NCBI RefSeq assembly: GCF_036898095.1
Contig: NC_090761.1
Coordinates: 42,141,671-42,205,670, forward strand
Source: Palaemon carinicauda
Taxonomy: Eukaryota; Arthropoda; Malacostraca; Decapoda; Palaemonidae
Length of the DNA: 64,000 bases
Direction of reading: 5' to 3'
The position numbers and the translations under genes are program-made. The notes beneath the pieces are model-generated. The model searched no databases and had not been told where the DNA came from. It was given only the letters and a program-made list of their open reading frames with translations. Below are positions 1 to 12,350 of the stretch, piece after piece (the first letter of the stretch is position 1; each line of letters opens with the position of its first letter).

Positions 1-2768
1 CCAGTCTTAGATTATAAAATGCATACAAGGGGCCCTATAAAAGTAAAAGTTAGGGAGGAATATAGATTGGCATGATGGACATTATCAAAACCTGTTAACA
101 TTATGCTGATTACATTCATGCAAATAAGACTACAGTATAGGTAATGAAACCTAGAAACGAAAAAACTATGCAGATCTCAAATTTTCCATAAAAATTTCAT
201 AAATGAAATAGGATTCTATGCAAAGGGAAAAAAGTTAAGGATAACTCCTACCACCACATTCTTCTAACTAGCACCTATGTTAAGTTCTTTTCTTCCATTG
301 GAATAAAAAACTTTTTGTTTACAGTACAGGTCAGCCTTATTCGGTAACGTATTCTACTAGGAATGTTAGCTTACTATTATTGTACTTTGGTAACCACCCA
401 TAGAAAAGCTTATCACAGAAATTACTATAAGCTAGCATGAGTAAATTCCACTTAAAACAACACTGTGCAACCCTAAGAATATACAGAATGCACAAATATT
501 TGTGCAGTTATCAGGAAAAGAAAAACTTCACAATAAAAATAATTGACACTAATCTCTGAAGTATTTAGTACAAAATTAAATGCAGAGCAGTATTATCACC
601 GACAGTGAACACTTCACAAAAATAACTCACTTGAACACACCATACAATCCTAACTGTAACGTAAAACAACCATTTCCATGCAAGTAAAAACTAACAATTT
701 ACCTTAATAAAAAAGAAACTGGCTATAGCAAATTACATTACTTCACCAGCACACAAGGACTATTGCAATAATTGAATTAACAAATTGAGTGTAAAATAAG
801 AAGCTGAACAAGGTAAAAAAAGAAAAAAAAATAGCCTATGCAAAAGTTGAAATTGTAAAAAAAAAATATGAACAATTTTGACTCAATTCCCTTACTACTG
901 AATTTGTTTTCTTCATATTTTCAATTTTATTTATTGTACAATAAATCTAAAATTTTACAAATAATCACTATCCTACATATACTTTTCAGTGTTTCAATGC
1001 AATATAATAAACAAAGAACATACCATATGAATAATAAAAAAAATAATCAAAGGTACAAATTTTCAAAAATACCAATAATAAATAGCTGATTGAAAACACT
1101 CACTAGATGATCAGTGAGCTCTGAGAAGGTGTTTTCTCTTCTGTCAGTAAATACACATAGCTTACATGGTTATAATATCTTTCACAGTACTCTTCTTGAA
1201 GATATTTCCTTACTTTTCTTGGACTAATTTCACATATCAGTTTAAAGAAAGAATTTGTCATATGAAAATAAACTTTAAAAACTAAACCTATATGAAAAGT
1301 AGGCTAAAACTAGATAAATCACAAACCAAAGTTTTAAACTATGAGTGATAGAAAATAATTATGCCATATAAAATGAGAGCCTCTCCTGAGTAACAAAATA
1401 CACAATGAAGAACATAATCATAGAAGAGCTAAGTACTTCAATATTTCTAAAAAAAATATATATATATATACAGTATATGCATATCACCAACAATTCCAGA
1501 CTGCTTACTCCAGTTTCAATCAGAAAATGAGCAGCGTGTAGCAATTCACTCTTTAAATATTGTAAATAACGTCTTAAAATAAATTGTTGATTTTTGCTTT
1601 TGATATTTATTTAAATTAAGTTAGTACTGTACTTTATAATTACAACAGGTATTACATGATCTCTCAAGTTTAATAGAATTGTTCCGTAATTCTCAGGAAT
1701 TTATTAAATGTGGAAATTATGAAATCTGTAATATTTCATTCTAACACCAAACAAATCAAAGTACAAAAAAATATAAATACTTACAACCATAATTTTTTAA
1801 TCCTCCCTCTAAAATACTACTCCCACAGCATCATTCCCTCTATTGGAAAACTTAGTTTATGAAAAATACATTCTCTCAATATGAGAGCAGATTGTGATAT
1901 ATGTTAATGCATAACAATTTGCATGACTATAACCATCAAAACTATTCATCCCACTACATTACCCAAAATTCTCAATAAAAAAAATAGGTTTTCAACAAAT
2001 CATAAATGCAAAGAATCAAGCATAACTGGCGATGGATTAATATGCTTTATGAAAAATTTCACGAAAAGTCTGCCCAATTTTTCATCTGCAAAGTATTACG
2101 ACAATAATATCACCATTTTTAACTATCATAACAACGGAAACTTTAAGTACATGTAACATACCCAACCAACATTACCCTATGACATACTATATTCATTTAA
2201 GCATAGGCTAGTTTAAATGAAAACAGTGAAGACAGACACTAACCTGCTTCAAATTTCCTTTATGCTGGCTACTGGCTAAGGAGACTACAATGAGTGGTGA
2301 GACAAAAGTTTTTCTTCATGCAGAGTATATCTAAGTGCGTTGCACGACTAAATGTTTTCCTAATGAAAACTGTTAAATAAAATGTTCCCATAAAAAGTCA
2401 AGAAAAAATACAATTTTATTTATGAAAAAAAAGCTACTGAAAATTAAACACTAAAATTTGTGCATCAATGTACCTACAGTAAATGCAAGATTGTTTTCAA
2501 GATATTTTATACCATAACAAAAAAAGACAATTTATAACATCTGAAAAAAAGAGAGTTGATTCATTCATTGACATAACTGCTTCCAGTAAAAGAGTATAGA
2601 ATCAAAACAGAATATGGTCCCTTGAAAAAGGTAGATCATTGGCCAGTGTGCACACAATGTACAACCTTCTATTTATAAATGTATTGAGAGAAAGTGAAAG
2701 AAAATGTTATCACATTATCAACCCTTAATGTATTACTGCTTACATAAGCAAATAACTATGGCACGGGT
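1..2768. other. AT-rich 3' flank / 3' UTR of the MTFR1-like gene
   Basis: No coding region can be supported here. The stretch is AT-rich with short low-complexity ORFs only. Because the last MTFR1-like coding exon ends at 2769 on the minus strand, the part next to it should be 3' UTR, and the rest either long 3' UTR or intergenic sequence. A short (TA)n run lies near 1459-1472. No mobile-element domain or RNA gene was recognised. Confidence 0.5.
2415..2420 (-). promoter_or_regulatory. candidate poly(A) signal
   Basis: An AATAAA hexamer reads on the minus strand about 350 nt after the MTFR1-like stop codon. AT-rich DNA yields such hexamers by chance, so this is only a candidate for the 3' end of the transcript. 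Confidence 0.2.
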
Positions 2769-2879
2769 TCACCTTGACAAGTCTGAAGCTATGCTGCTTG
2801 GGCTTGCCCTGTCTTTCACCTCTGGCTCTGATTTCTCTATGGGTCGAGGACTACGTTTTTTAAGCAGGTGCTGACCAAA
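2769..2879 (-). CDS. MTFR1-like gene, exon 5 (C-terminus and stop)
   Basis: Terminal coding exon: 36 codons and a TGA stop at 2769-2771. It follows a pyrimidine-rich tract and CTAG acceptor (intron end at 2880) and starts in phase 0, matching the phase-0 donor at 4759. It begins FGQHLLKK, which resembles the C-terminal FGPHMLKP block of vertebrate MTFR1 proteins; a charged, serine-rich tail follows and ends in SDLSR. It is too short for ORF scans and was recognised from the family motif plus phase. The predicted residues are about 453-488 of 488. The motif and splice phase are seen directly; membership in the gene is inferred from them. Confidence 0.8.
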   Translation of the reverse strand, partial: FGQHLLKKRSPRPIEKSEPEVKDRASPSSIASDLSR

Positions 2880-4759
2880 CTAGAAAAAAAAATTCTGAAT
2901 TAAACAAAAATGTTATGCACTAGACTTTTTCCTATCTATATCTAATATAATAAAAAACTTTACCTTCAATTTAGAAGGAAAAAATATTTTCAAACTGAAA
3001 TAAATTATTCTAATACAGTAGCACCTCAGATTATAAGTAACATAAAACATATGAGCACACATTCAAATTGGGTTATGAGCTCTGCATCAGTCTGGGAGTA
3101 AAAAAAATTGCTCCGTATGGAAATTTTTTGTGGACAGGTACTAATGAGACTAGAAAGCAATGTGCAGAAAGCAGTCATGCAGTGCCCATACGCTATCCAT
3201 GCAATGTTCATGATGTGTCTACATGATTTATGACTTTTATACCAATTTGTATCACATTAGCTCACATCAACACCATTCTTACTTAGACCCTAACTCTTCC
3301 ACTTGCAGAAACATTATGCAGTATTGTACAAGTGTCTTTAGAACTGTTCTTTATGTTATCATCATTATTGCTAGCCAAGCTACAACCCCGGTTGGAAAAG
3401 AATTATGTTACTAGTGACCACTGCTGACGGAGCTCTAAGGGAACCTCACTGGTCACCCAGACAGGAACCACAACACTAGGAAAGTGGCGAGCACACTATC
3501 TGGCACTCGCAACACAGACACAGAGGTTGAGGTCACAGGTATAGAGGAGGAGCAGCCACGGGCCCAGTCACAGGCACTGGGGAGTAACAGGTAAATGGAA
3601 AGGGCAACGAAGCTAAACAAAGGACGAGCAATGGGATGTACGCACCAGTTTACCGGCCTCGCATCCTTCTATACCCTACGCTTTGGTTCTCTACTCCCAC
3701 AGGGAAGGAGCCCTCAGGGGATCAACACTACAGTCTTTGGTACAAGGGTTTCTGACACTGGGATCAATGCTGAATCCCTGGTGTCCACTATTGGCACTGT
3801 GGACACCAAGGCAAAGTAGTCTTAGCTACCTAATCCACCAAAACATCGACTGCCTACCTGCAAGACATATAGAAAGCCAAGGACGTCGATGTTTGGCATA
3901 CTAAGTTTTCAGCATAGATTGAAGTACGGTGATCATCTTACTTCACAACCTTGAAGCATCCTCCCTATAGATCCAAGTCCTCCTTGTTCCTGAAGCATAC
4001 TTCCCAGGTCATATACCCAGAATAACATAAGAGAGGACTTAGCCTTATCACTCCTTAAAAAAAAGCCCTCCTATGGAAGGCCACAACCTACACTCGCTAA
4101 AAAGAGGATATAGCAATTGTAACCAAATATGCCTGTAAGTGGTGCTTGGATCTATCACCAGTTTATCATAAACTGTAGCAGTCTTACATACACCTGCAAT
4201 CCTACTTTATTCCATTATTATACACAATGCCAATATCACTGTACAAACTCAAGAGTATAAGATGATTAAAGAGCCATAGATAGGAAGCAACCGTACATTT
4301 AAGCTCATTGTAGCTAAAGACAAAGGTGAAGAGTCTGTGTCAGGCGGATGGGAGGGGCTGCTCACCAGCTGTTGTTAACAACCTTGTTAACAATTTCAAC
4401 AGCTGCTCAATTTCTGCTGAAGACATTCCTTATTATAAAGGACAAATAGTTTATATAAACATGACAAAAACTTTGTGTAAATCCAGCTTTCATCTAGTAA
4501 GGGATGCAAATTGTCATAAAAAAAAAAAAAGCTGGAAAACCGAGATTAAAAAAAGTTGCAAAATACAACAGTGAGATAATTCTATAATGTTACTTTAATA
4601 TCTTAACAGGATTATCCTAAGATTAACTTAGGGTCAAGCCTAATTTATCATAATCATTTGCACATCTTAAATTACTATATTATAAAAACAATTGAGAGTA
4701 AGTTGTCAATTACGAACTCTCACATGTTATAAAGAGGAAATTCAATCAAAAGCACTTAC
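2880..4759 (-). other. MTFR1-like intron 4
   Basis: Intron of 1880 bp with donor GTAAGT (rc of 4754-4759) and acceptor CTAG at 2880. A more GC-rich block at about 3420-4350 contains short ORFs on the plus strand that resemble no family I know. It may be an old repeat, but no terminal repeats or domains are visible. The remainder is AT-rich. Confidence 0.6.
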
Positions 4760-5123
4760 AATAGGAAGGGATGGGGATTTCTCCTCTTGTTTAAGAAGAG
4801 GCTTGGCTGCGCGAAGAGAAGGTTTTCTTATTAACGGTTTAAGGTCCAAAACAACAGGGGAGTCCTCTGAATCCAACTTTCTTCTTGGTGGAGTAGACAA
4901 ACCACTTTTTCGCTTTGGGGTTAAATCTATTCCACTTTTCCGTTTATTTTGAGGAGTTGACTCTGGAGATGAATTAAAATCATTGCTTTCATCTAAGTCA
5001 ATTTCTGGAGATTCTACATTGATTTTGGCAAATCTCTTTTTCAGAGCAGCTGCAATTATGGATGCAGGGTCACCACTAACAGGAGATTGGGCACGTTCTC
5101 TGATTGGTGTGCCACCAGGAGAC
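4760..5123 (-). CDS. MTFR1-like gene, exon 4
   Basis: 364-bp internal exon. The acceptor is TTTCTTCAG; the first base completes an Arg codon split with exon 3, and 121 codons follow to a GTAAGT donor in phase 0. Across the junction the protein reads ...VARSPGGTPIRER, matching the conserved (V/L)xRSPGGTPxR segment of the MTFR1/MTFR2 family. It is followed by DPASIIAAALKKRFAKI, equivalent to the family's DPAxLIAxALKxKFA helix. The rest is serine/lysine/proline-rich and likely disordered (SPESTPQNKRKSG, PRRKLDSEDSP). The predicted residues are about 332-452. MTFR proteins act at mitochondria and favour fission; that function is family knowledge, not seen here. Confidence 0.88.
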
Positions 5124-6232
5124 CTGAAGAAATAAAATAAGAATGTTGTAATCATAATATCTTTACACACATACATATATACATACATCATCAACTGAGT
5201 ATTGTAAAGAAATATCTATATATCTTAATTTTTGGCATTAGAAAAGAACATAATGACAATACCATACAACAATGTCCAAAGTAAAGAATCATCACTGAAT
5301 GCCAAAATTGCTAAGTTTTTCCTCTTGTTTACATTTCCCATGATGGGTACCTTAATCTGAACCAATTCCATTCCTTGGATGTTGAGCAGTGATAATGCTG
5401 CCCAAGATTTAATTGAAAACCCAACAGCATGAGCAGCTTTAGCAACTACTGTGAATGCTTAAACGAAAATTCATGAAAACTAGAACAATTGTCAAATTTG
5501 TAACACTAATATTGTCTCCTTTCCTCGTCCACTAGTCTTCCTCATCACTTATATTAGGCTACCAGTTTCATGAAACCCAAAAACCTTTTTTCTTCAACCT
5601 AAATATAATGCTTAACAAGAAATTCTGTCTAATATTGGCTGTTCTCTCTGGAAAGCAAATGAGAGGAAATCATTGGTATAACCAGTTATTTTTTTTTCTT
5701 TTGAATGGAATGAATCAAGGATTTGTACATAAGAAAAACACTGTAAAAGGCAGATAAAACAATGAAATCATGTGGTGAATAGATTGTGTATGATTTTACA
5801 GAAGTTAATCAAGTGCTTATTATCAGAGAACTACTAAGATGAAATCAGTGGTAATTATATGATAAACAAAACTATATAAACCTTCCTTAATAAACATTTT
5901 AATTATTGTAATATTCTTGAATTTTACTTTACGTTATATTTGCCCCCCATTATCTGGTTTATACAAATTTTGTTTTCTTTTACACCTGGTGAAATAAAGA
6001 ATAGCCATCAATGCCTTGTGGAAAAAAACCATAAGCTATTACCGCGTATATGTTAACTGGTTAAACCATAGGGAAGAATATTCACGAAATGGTGAATTAT
6101 GTACAGTATTGATGTGTCAATAAAGTGAGTGGTTTAAAATTAGATAGTAAATTACTATCCTCACATAAATGTTAGTTTTGCATACTTTCTTCATATTGTG
6201 AATATAACAGAATCATTCTTGCAAATCCTTAC
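5124..6232 (-). other. MTFR1-like intron 3
   Basis: Intron of 1109 bp between donor GTAAGG (rc of 6227-6232) and acceptor CTTCAG. The sequence is AT-rich with no recognisable element or coding segment. Confidence 0.7.
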
Positions 6233-6889
6233 CTTGCAACTTTTTTCAACTTCACTTTGTTCAGGCCCTTAAGGACATCAGCCATTGACACTCCAGTGGA
6301 ACTAGTACTTTTTGGTATTTCAACAGGTTCATTGTGCTTATTGATACTATCCTTGCCCTGAGCAATTAAATCTGAGAAAGAAGTCTTACGTAAGGCACCA
6401 TTATTTGTATTTCCTGTCGAGGATGAAGGAAGCGGGGGAGGTAGAGGTGGTGGTGGTGGAGGAGGAAGTAAGTTTGGAGGTGGAGGTGGAGGTGGAGGGG
6501 GTAAACATGATGTAGGAGTAGATGGTGGTGTTAATGGCCGCTGATTCTGATGAATCAACGTGGATATTTGTACCCGAAGTTGAATAAGTTCGCTCTCTAA
6601 AGCCGTTATTTTTGCTAGGGCCGTGGGATCTGTGAAAGGAGAAGAAGCGTGAAATGTTGAATGTTGGAGGTTGCTGTTATTTAACGTTGACTGGCTATGG
6701 TGAAACCGGCCTTCTGGATGAAGGTTAAATTCATTTTGAAAACGGTGCGATTGTTTCCCTCCAACGAAATCAGACGCAATGCTGAACGGCGTTGAAGAAC
6801 GAGGCGAATCGTCACCTGGGTCCGTATCCTCGATGCCCATACCCAAAGGATATAAATTGGGGACTGTCTCACACCTTGACATGATTGGT
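6233..6889 (-). CDS. MTFR1-like gene, exon 3 (coiled coil, polyproline, VLKGLNKVKL motif)
   Basis: 657-bp exon, the family-defining part of the gene. It starts after a TTTCTTTCAG acceptor with one base completing a split Arg, then reads PIMSRCETVPNLYPLG. The Met in this string (ATG at 6880-6882) is unlikely to be the real start because the frame is open through the acceptor and joins upstream exons in phase. In order: a Ser/Asp-rich segment; a short coiled coil ALAKITALESELIQLRVQI (about residues 201-219 of the joined protein); two polyproline blocks (about 241-265), as in MTFR1; SFSDLIAQGK; and MADVLKGLNKVKLKKV (about 314-329), the MTFR signature just before RSPGGTP. The 488-aa total is longer than the roughly 330-385 aa of vertebrate members, mostly from Ser-rich linkers. 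Confidence 0.9.
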
Positions 6890-7099
6890 CTGAAAGAAAG
6901 GATTTAAAAATGAATTCTAAAATAACTAAAACAAACTGTCAAATTAACAAATTTCAACAATTGGACTTATTATTTCAATACTTGCATCATCTTATTAATG
7001 GAGTTCCTCTTAAGCATGTAAATTTTATGAAGTCTGCTCACAAACATACTAAGTGCAAAGTTAATGTTAGCGGAGTCCTACCAAATGAATTTCTAGTGA

Positions 7100-7975
7100 A
7101 CAGTGGAGTACAATACTCCAAGGAAATGTGTTGTCACCTAGGTTGCTTATCCTTCTCAAGGATTTTGTAATGCATAGAATAGTTGGAGATGGTGGAAAAG
7201 GATTGGACTGGATTGGTAATAAGAAATTAGCTGACCTAAATTATGCTGATGACCCTGTTATTAGAAAAACACAATAAGATTTGCAATGCTTGCTTACCAG
7301 AATGCATGAAATATCACATGAGGTAGGGCTAAAGATAAATAGAAAAAAAAGAGATGATGAGAATGAAATATACAACGGAAGACGAAATATCGTCGGGAGG
7401 AGAAAGGATTAATGAGTGGTTATCATTTAAATATTTAGGATCTATGTTCTCTAATACTGGGTCTTTAGAATTGGATTTTAATGAAAGATTGAAAAAAATA
7501 AATTAGACAATGGCTAAGTTATGTAAAATTTGGAAATCAAATCACCTGAAATTACACAAAAAAATTAAGACTATACAGTATATCAGTTCAGTGAGATCAG
7601 TGTTACTGTAAGGAAATGATTCATGGTATGACAATGAGCAATATCCAACAGATTTTGTAGATTTGAGAACAAGAGTCCTCAGAAGAATATTGGGAGTTCA
7701 ATGGTAAGACAGGATTAGAAATGAAACTATAAAAGAGATTACTCAAGTGTCATATGTGAATGATATCATGGTGAGGGGTAGATAGAGATGGTTTGGGCAT
7801 ACTCTTTGCACTCCCCAAGAGAGATTAGTTCACCAAACTTTTAACTGGGCTCCAGAAGAGTAAGAAGACTCAGACCTACATGGCCGAGGACTATGTAACA
7901 TGAAAGAGGAGATGATGATGGAGAAGTCTAACCGGGGCACTTTGCGTCAATTGGGGTAGGAGAAGATGATGATGA
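7100..7975 (+). pseudogene. decayed RTE-like LINE reverse transcriptase, 3' end
   Basis: Conceptual translation across several stops and frame changes gives LADLNYADD (the RT catalytic YADD box), then VGLKINRKKTEMM, FKYLGSMFSNTG, TRVLRRILGVQW and RWFGHTL...ERLVHQTFNW. This is the order seen in the RT thumb and C-terminal region of RTE/BovB-like and related LINEs. In-frame stops occur (for example after RKTQ and in VLL*GND), so it is not functional. The copy ends in a short (GAT)n-like tail near 7960-7975, typical of RTE 3' ends. The clade is tentative; that it is an LINE RT remnant is fairly secure. No 5' part is present. Confidence 0.65.
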
Positions 7976-8259
7976 TACAAACCTGAGTCCTTTAATCAGG
8001 GAAATAACTTCGATGTGAGCTGCAATCAGACGTTTACCCTCAATAGTCAGTTCCCTAATCAATTTTGCTATTATGGTCCAGGACTTAAAGAGGGGTTTGA
8101 GGAGGAAAGTTACATTAAAGGACTTAGGTTGGTATGACTAGGAAAAATTCAAATTACCTTTTAAAATTTATTATTTGTTCCTGTGCGAACATATATACAA
8201 TCATCCTTTTATTAGATAGACTTACTGCTTAATGGGTTGGAGGTTCCCCTGGAATCAAC

Positions 8260-8267
<8 letters not shown>
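7976..8267. repeat. intron sequence with DIRS-like terminal fragment
   Basis: At about 8130-8210 the sequence reads like the outer end of decapod DIRS-type elements: AAATTC, ATTTGTTCCTGTG and ATACAATC blocks, similar in layout to the ICR at 38790-38880. No partner end or coding part is attached, so it is at most a solo terminal fragment. The rest is unassigned intron sequence. Confidence 0.35.

Positions 8268-8334
<67 letters not shown>
8268..8334. repeat. (GA)n microsatellite, left flank of LINE-1
   Basis: Pure GA dinucleotide run of about 67 bp, preceded by a short A run. It directly abuts the 3' end of the CR1/Rex-like LINE at 8335. The other side of the same LINE (18355-18439) is also a (GA)n run on the same strand. 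Confidence 0.98.
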
Positions 8335-8337
<3 letters not shown>

Positions 8338-10581
8338 CTTACCTTATTGCCTTATTTTTTGTTTGGGTTCCCCCAGGTCCCTCAGTGTGAGGCACCTCGT
8401 ATATCCACCAGAGAGTTGCTAATGCATCTTCCGGTGTATTATGCATCTTCCGGTGTATTTTGCATCTTCCAGTCTTGGATGGTCTGGGATGCATCTTAGG
8501 TATTTATCGAGCTGACTCTTAAACACATCTACGCTCACTCCTGATATGTTTCTTAGATGAGCTGGCAGCACATTAAATAGTCGCTGCATTATCGATGCTG
8601 GTGCGTAGTGGATTAATGTCCTGTACGCCTTTCTCAGTTTACCTGGAATGCTTTTTGGCACTATTAATCTACCTCGGCTTGCTCTTTCTGATATTTTAAG
8701 CTCCATGATGTTTTCAGCAATTCCTTCTATTTGCTTCCATGCTTGTATTATCATGTAGCGTTCTCTTCTCCTTTCTAGACTGTATAGTTTTAAAAATTGC
8801 AGTCTTTCCCAGTAGTCAAGGTCCTTAACTTCTTCTATTCTAGCAGTATAGGACCTTTGTACACTCTCTATTTGCGCAATATCCTTTTGGTAGTGTGGGT
8901 ACCATATCACATTGCAGTACTCGAGTGTACTACGCACATAAGTTTTGTAAAGCATAATCATGTGTTCAGCTTTTCTTGTTTTAAAGTGTCTGAATAACAT
9001 TCCCATTTTTGCTTTACATTTAGCCAACAGTGTTGCTATTTGGTCGTTGCATAACATATTCCTATTTAAAATTACACCAAGGTCTTTAATTGCTTCCTTG
9101 TTTGTGATTGTCTCATTATTAGGTCCCTTGTATGCATACACCATTCCTTCTCTGTTTCCATAATTTATTGATTCGAATTTATCGGAGTTAAATACCATCC
9201 TATTTATCTCCGCCCATTCATATATTTTGTTTAAATCTCTTTGTAGTGAGTTCCTATCTTCATCACAAGTAATTTCTCTACTTATTCTTGTGTCATCGGC
9301 GAAACTTCTCACTACGGAGTTTTCAACATCACAGTCTATGTCTGAGATCATAATAACAAATAGCAGTGCAGCTAATACCGTACCTTGGGGCACACCAGAT
9401 ATTACCTGGGCTTCATCTGATTTCTCGTCATTTGCAACCACTATCTGTTTTCTGTTTTGCAGGAATTCTTTTACCCATTTTCCTATCTTTCCCACAATAT
9501 TATGCTTTCTCATTTTTTTCTCCAATATGTTATGGTCTAACTTGTCAAAGGCTTTTGCAAAATCTAGATAGATCACATCTGTGTCTTTTTCATTTATCAT
9601 ATTATTGTATATGTTTTCATAGTGTGCTATCAGTTGGGTCTGTGTACTTTTTCCAGGTACGAAACCGTGTTGACCCATATTAAACAAATTATTTTTGACC
9701 AAATGGTTCATTATTTTCTTTTTTATTACCCTCTCATACACTTTCATAATATGTGATGTTAGACTAACAGGTCTATAATTGCTTGCCTCTAGTCTTGATC
9801 CACTTTTGAAGATAGGGGTTATATAAGCTAATTTATGTTTAACATATATCTCGCTCATATCTACACTCTGTCTTAGCAGTATTGCAAGCGGCTTCGCGAT
9901 AGTGTTTGCAGTTTTTTTTAACAAAATCGCTGGAACTCCATCTGGTCCGGCTGCCGATCCATTTTTAATTTCGTTTATAGCCGTGACAATATCTGCTTCA
10001 TTAATATCTATATCCGTTAGATATTCGACATTTTCTTCTCTCATTTCTGTTTCATTATTCTCATTCGCAATTCTTGGCGTGAACTCACTCTTATATTTTT
10101 CTGCTAATATGTTGCATATTTCCTTTTTTTCATTCGTTAGCCGTCCTTCAATTCTTAGAGGGCCTATTTCTATTCTCCTTTTATTCATCTTTTTTGCATA
10201 GGAGTAAAGTGCTTTGGGGTTTCTTTTTATATTTTGAAGTGTCCTTTCTTCTAAGTCCCTTTTTTCATTTTCTTTCGACTGTATAATCTTTTGTTCTGCA
10301 TTTTCTATCTTACATTTTATTTCCCTCATTTTCCAAACATTTTTTTCTTTTGCAAGATTTTTCTTCCACTTTCTAATTTTCTGAAATAAGATCCTTCTGT
10401 CTCTTGGTATGCACGTCTTTTGTTTATTGTTTTTTTTCAGTACATATTTTTCAACAATTTTCTCCAGTATTTTGTACAGTATGTCCGTATTTACCTGTAT
10501 ATTATCACTTATAAATACATTTTTCCATTCTTTATTCAGTTCTTCATTTATTTCTGACCATTTTATATTCTTACTGTAAAA
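8335..10581 (-). mobile_element. LINE-1 (CR1/Rex-like), 3' segment
   Basis: The 3' half of a non-LTR retrotransposon on the minus strand: RT-coding region to 8419, then a short 3' UTR ending in AATAAGGCAATAAGGTAAGG next to (GA)n. The element continues at 17299-18354; DIRS-A (10582-17298) interrupts it. A short direct repeat, TGCATCTTCCGGTGTAT (plus strand, about 8423-8458), lies in the 3' UTR. I saw no poly(A) tail, which fits CR1-like elements that end in short tandem motifs. Confidence 0.85.
8419..10581 (-). pseudogene. LINE-1 ORF2, reverse transcriptase portion (interrupted by DIRS-A)
   Basis: An open frame runs from the DIRS-A boundary at 10581 to the stop at 8419. It carries the RT order of CR1/Jockey-group LINEs: NYRPVSLTS, VIYLDFAKAFDKLDH, SGVPQGTVLAALLF, SFADDTRI (catalytic FADD) and KDLGVILN. 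The C-terminal region has YVRSTLEYCNVIWYP and the ERLQFLKLYSLERRRERY block typical of CR1/Rex relatives. The frame is continuous with the endonuclease at 17299-18114 once DIRS-A is removed; the joint restores a Phe codon (..GKYN-F-YSKN..). No stop or frameshift of its own is visible, so this ORF2 was probably intact when DIRS-A arrived. Role in an active copy: target nicking and target-primed reverse transcription. Confidence 0.87.
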
Positions 10582-10620
10582 TGTTATTTTTATTAATAAA
10601 ATAAATTTTTGAATATACTT

Positions 10621-10784
10621 ACCCGATAATCATGTAGCTGTCAACTCCGTTGCCCGACAGAATTCTATGGAGGGATACGCCAGCTATCACAATACTAGAA
10701 GGGGGTGTATTACCAGCGCCATCTGTGGCCAGGTACTCAAGTACTTCTTGTTGACACCTCCTCAATTATTCCTCGGTCCACTGG
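10621..10784 (+). repeat. DIRS-A left inverted terminal repeat
   Basis: Reverse complement of about 17127-17280, near-perfect by eye, starting at CCCGATAATCATGTAGCTG and ending around CAATTATTCCTC. The outer 39 bp (10582-10620) are not part of this pairing but are complemented in the ICR. Confidence 0.9.
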
Positions 10785-10818
10785 TTCTCTATGGGGAGGA
10801 AGGGAGGGTCGATTAAAT

Positions 10819-10918
10819 CATGATTATCGGGTAAGTATATTCAAAAATTTATTTTATTAATAAAAATAACATTTTTCAATATTAAACTTACCCGATAATC
10901 ATGTAGCTGATTCACACC
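10819..10918. repeat. DIRS-A internal complementary region (ICR)
   Basis: The left half (GATTATCGGGTAAGTATATT...) is the complement of the left element end. The right half (TTTTTCAATATTAAACTTA...) is the complement of the right element end. They meet at 10871/10872, which is the presumed circle junction. In the DIRS1 model this region templates completion of the ends before YR-mediated integration. Confidence 0.85.
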
Positions 10919-11295
10919 CAGGGGGGTGGGTGAAAAACCAGTGTACAAGACTAAAGGATAGCTAAGTATCCCGTATTTCATATAATCAGTTATCCACAAT
11001 AACAATGAAATAATAAGTACCTGGTAAGGAAGTCGACTTGAACCGTTACTCTGCCTTTAATAAGATCGTCTTCCTTACTGAGCGCAGCGTTCCTCTTGGG
11101 AGGCTGAATCAACTCAAAGGTGCTAAAGTATACAGGGCTGCAACCCATACTAAAGGACCTCATCACAACCTTTAACCTTGGCGCTTCTCAAGAAAGAATT
11201 GACCACCCGCCAAATCAACAAGGATGTGGAAGGCTTCTTAGCCGACCGTACAACCCATAAAAAGTATTCAAGAGAAAGGTTAAAAAGTTATGGGA

Positions 11296-12350
11296 TTATG
11301 GGAATGTAGTGGCTGAGCCCTCGCCTACTACTGCATTCGTTGCTACGAATGGACCCAGGGTGTAGCAGTACTCGTAAAGAGACTGGACATCTTTGAGATA
11401 GAATGATGCGAACACTGACTTGCTTCTCCAATAGGTTGCATCCATAACACTCTGCAGAGAACGGTTCTGTTTGAAGGCCACTGAAGTAGCCACAGCTCTC
11501 ACTTCATGTGTCCTTACCTTCAGCAAAGCAAGGTCTTCTTCCTTCAGATGAGAATTTGCTTCTCTAATCAGAAGCCTGATGTAGTAAGAAACTGAGTTCT
11601 TAGACATTGGTAGAGAAGGCTTCCTGATAGCACACCATAAGGCTTCTGATAGTCCTCGTAATGGTTTTGACCTTCTTAGATAGTACTTAAGAGCTCTAAC
11701 TGGGCAAAGTACTCTCTCCAGTTCGTTCCCCACCATGTTGGACAGGCTTGGGATCTCGAACGACTTAGGCCAAGGACGGGAAGGAAGCTCGTTTTTAGCC
11801 AAAAAACCGAGCTGCAAGGAACATGTAGCCGTTTCAGATGTGAAACCTATGTTCCTGCTGAAGGCGTGGATCTCACTTACTCTTTTACCTGTTGCTAAGC
11901 ACACGAGGAAAAGAGTTTTTAATGTGAGGTCCTTAAAAGAGGCTGATTGGAGCGGTTCAAATCCTGATGACATTAGGAACCTTAGGACCACGTCTAGATT
12001 CCAGCCTGGAGTGGACAACCGACGTTCCTTTGAGGTCTCAAAAGACCTAAGGAGGTCCTGTAGATCTTTGTTGGAGGAAAGATCCAAGCCTCTGTGGCGG
12101 AAAACCGCTGCCAACATACTTCTGTAACCCTTGATCGTAGGAGCTGATAGGGATCTTACGTTCCTTAGATGTAACAGGAAGTCAGCAATCTGGGTTACAG
12201 TGGTACTGGTTGAGGAAACTGCATTGGCCTTGCACCAGCTTCGGAAGACTTCCCATTAAGACTGATAGACTCTGAGAGTGGATGTCGTCCTTGCTCTGGC
12301 AATCGCTCTGGCTGCCTCCTTCGAAAAGCCTCTAGCTCTTGAGAGTCTTT
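11296..12350 (-). pseudogene. DIRS-A tyrosine recombinase (one nonsense codon)
   Basis: The open part (11296-12117) has the YR catalytic set: Arg in TGKRVSEIHAF, HxxR in THEVRAVATSVAF, and the nucleophile Tyr in ASFYLKDV. The N-terminal part (SRARGFSKEAA..., up to about 12350) is in the same frame but carries a TAA where sister copies have AAG/AAA (Gln-Ser-stop-Trp-Glu, near 12255). The full-length relative in DIRS-B is about 348 aa. In DIRS elements this enzyme integrates the circular DNA intermediate, so no integrase or target duplication is expected. Confidence 0.85.

Noticed and set aside
868..1089. 73-aa ORF in the AT-rich 3' flank
   Set aside because: Low-complexity Asn/Ile/Lys/Tyr composition expected from AT-rich DNA; no similarity.
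3595..3904. Overlapping plus-strand ORFs in a GC-richer part of intron 4
   Set aside because: No recognisable domain, no start context or splice evidence, and the opposite strand carries the host gene. Could be an old repeat.
6229..6882. Met at 6880-6882 as the start of a two-exon MTFR-like protein
   Set aside because: A strong acceptor lies 7 bp upstream, the frame is open through it, and upstream exons with the family N-terminal block join in phase.
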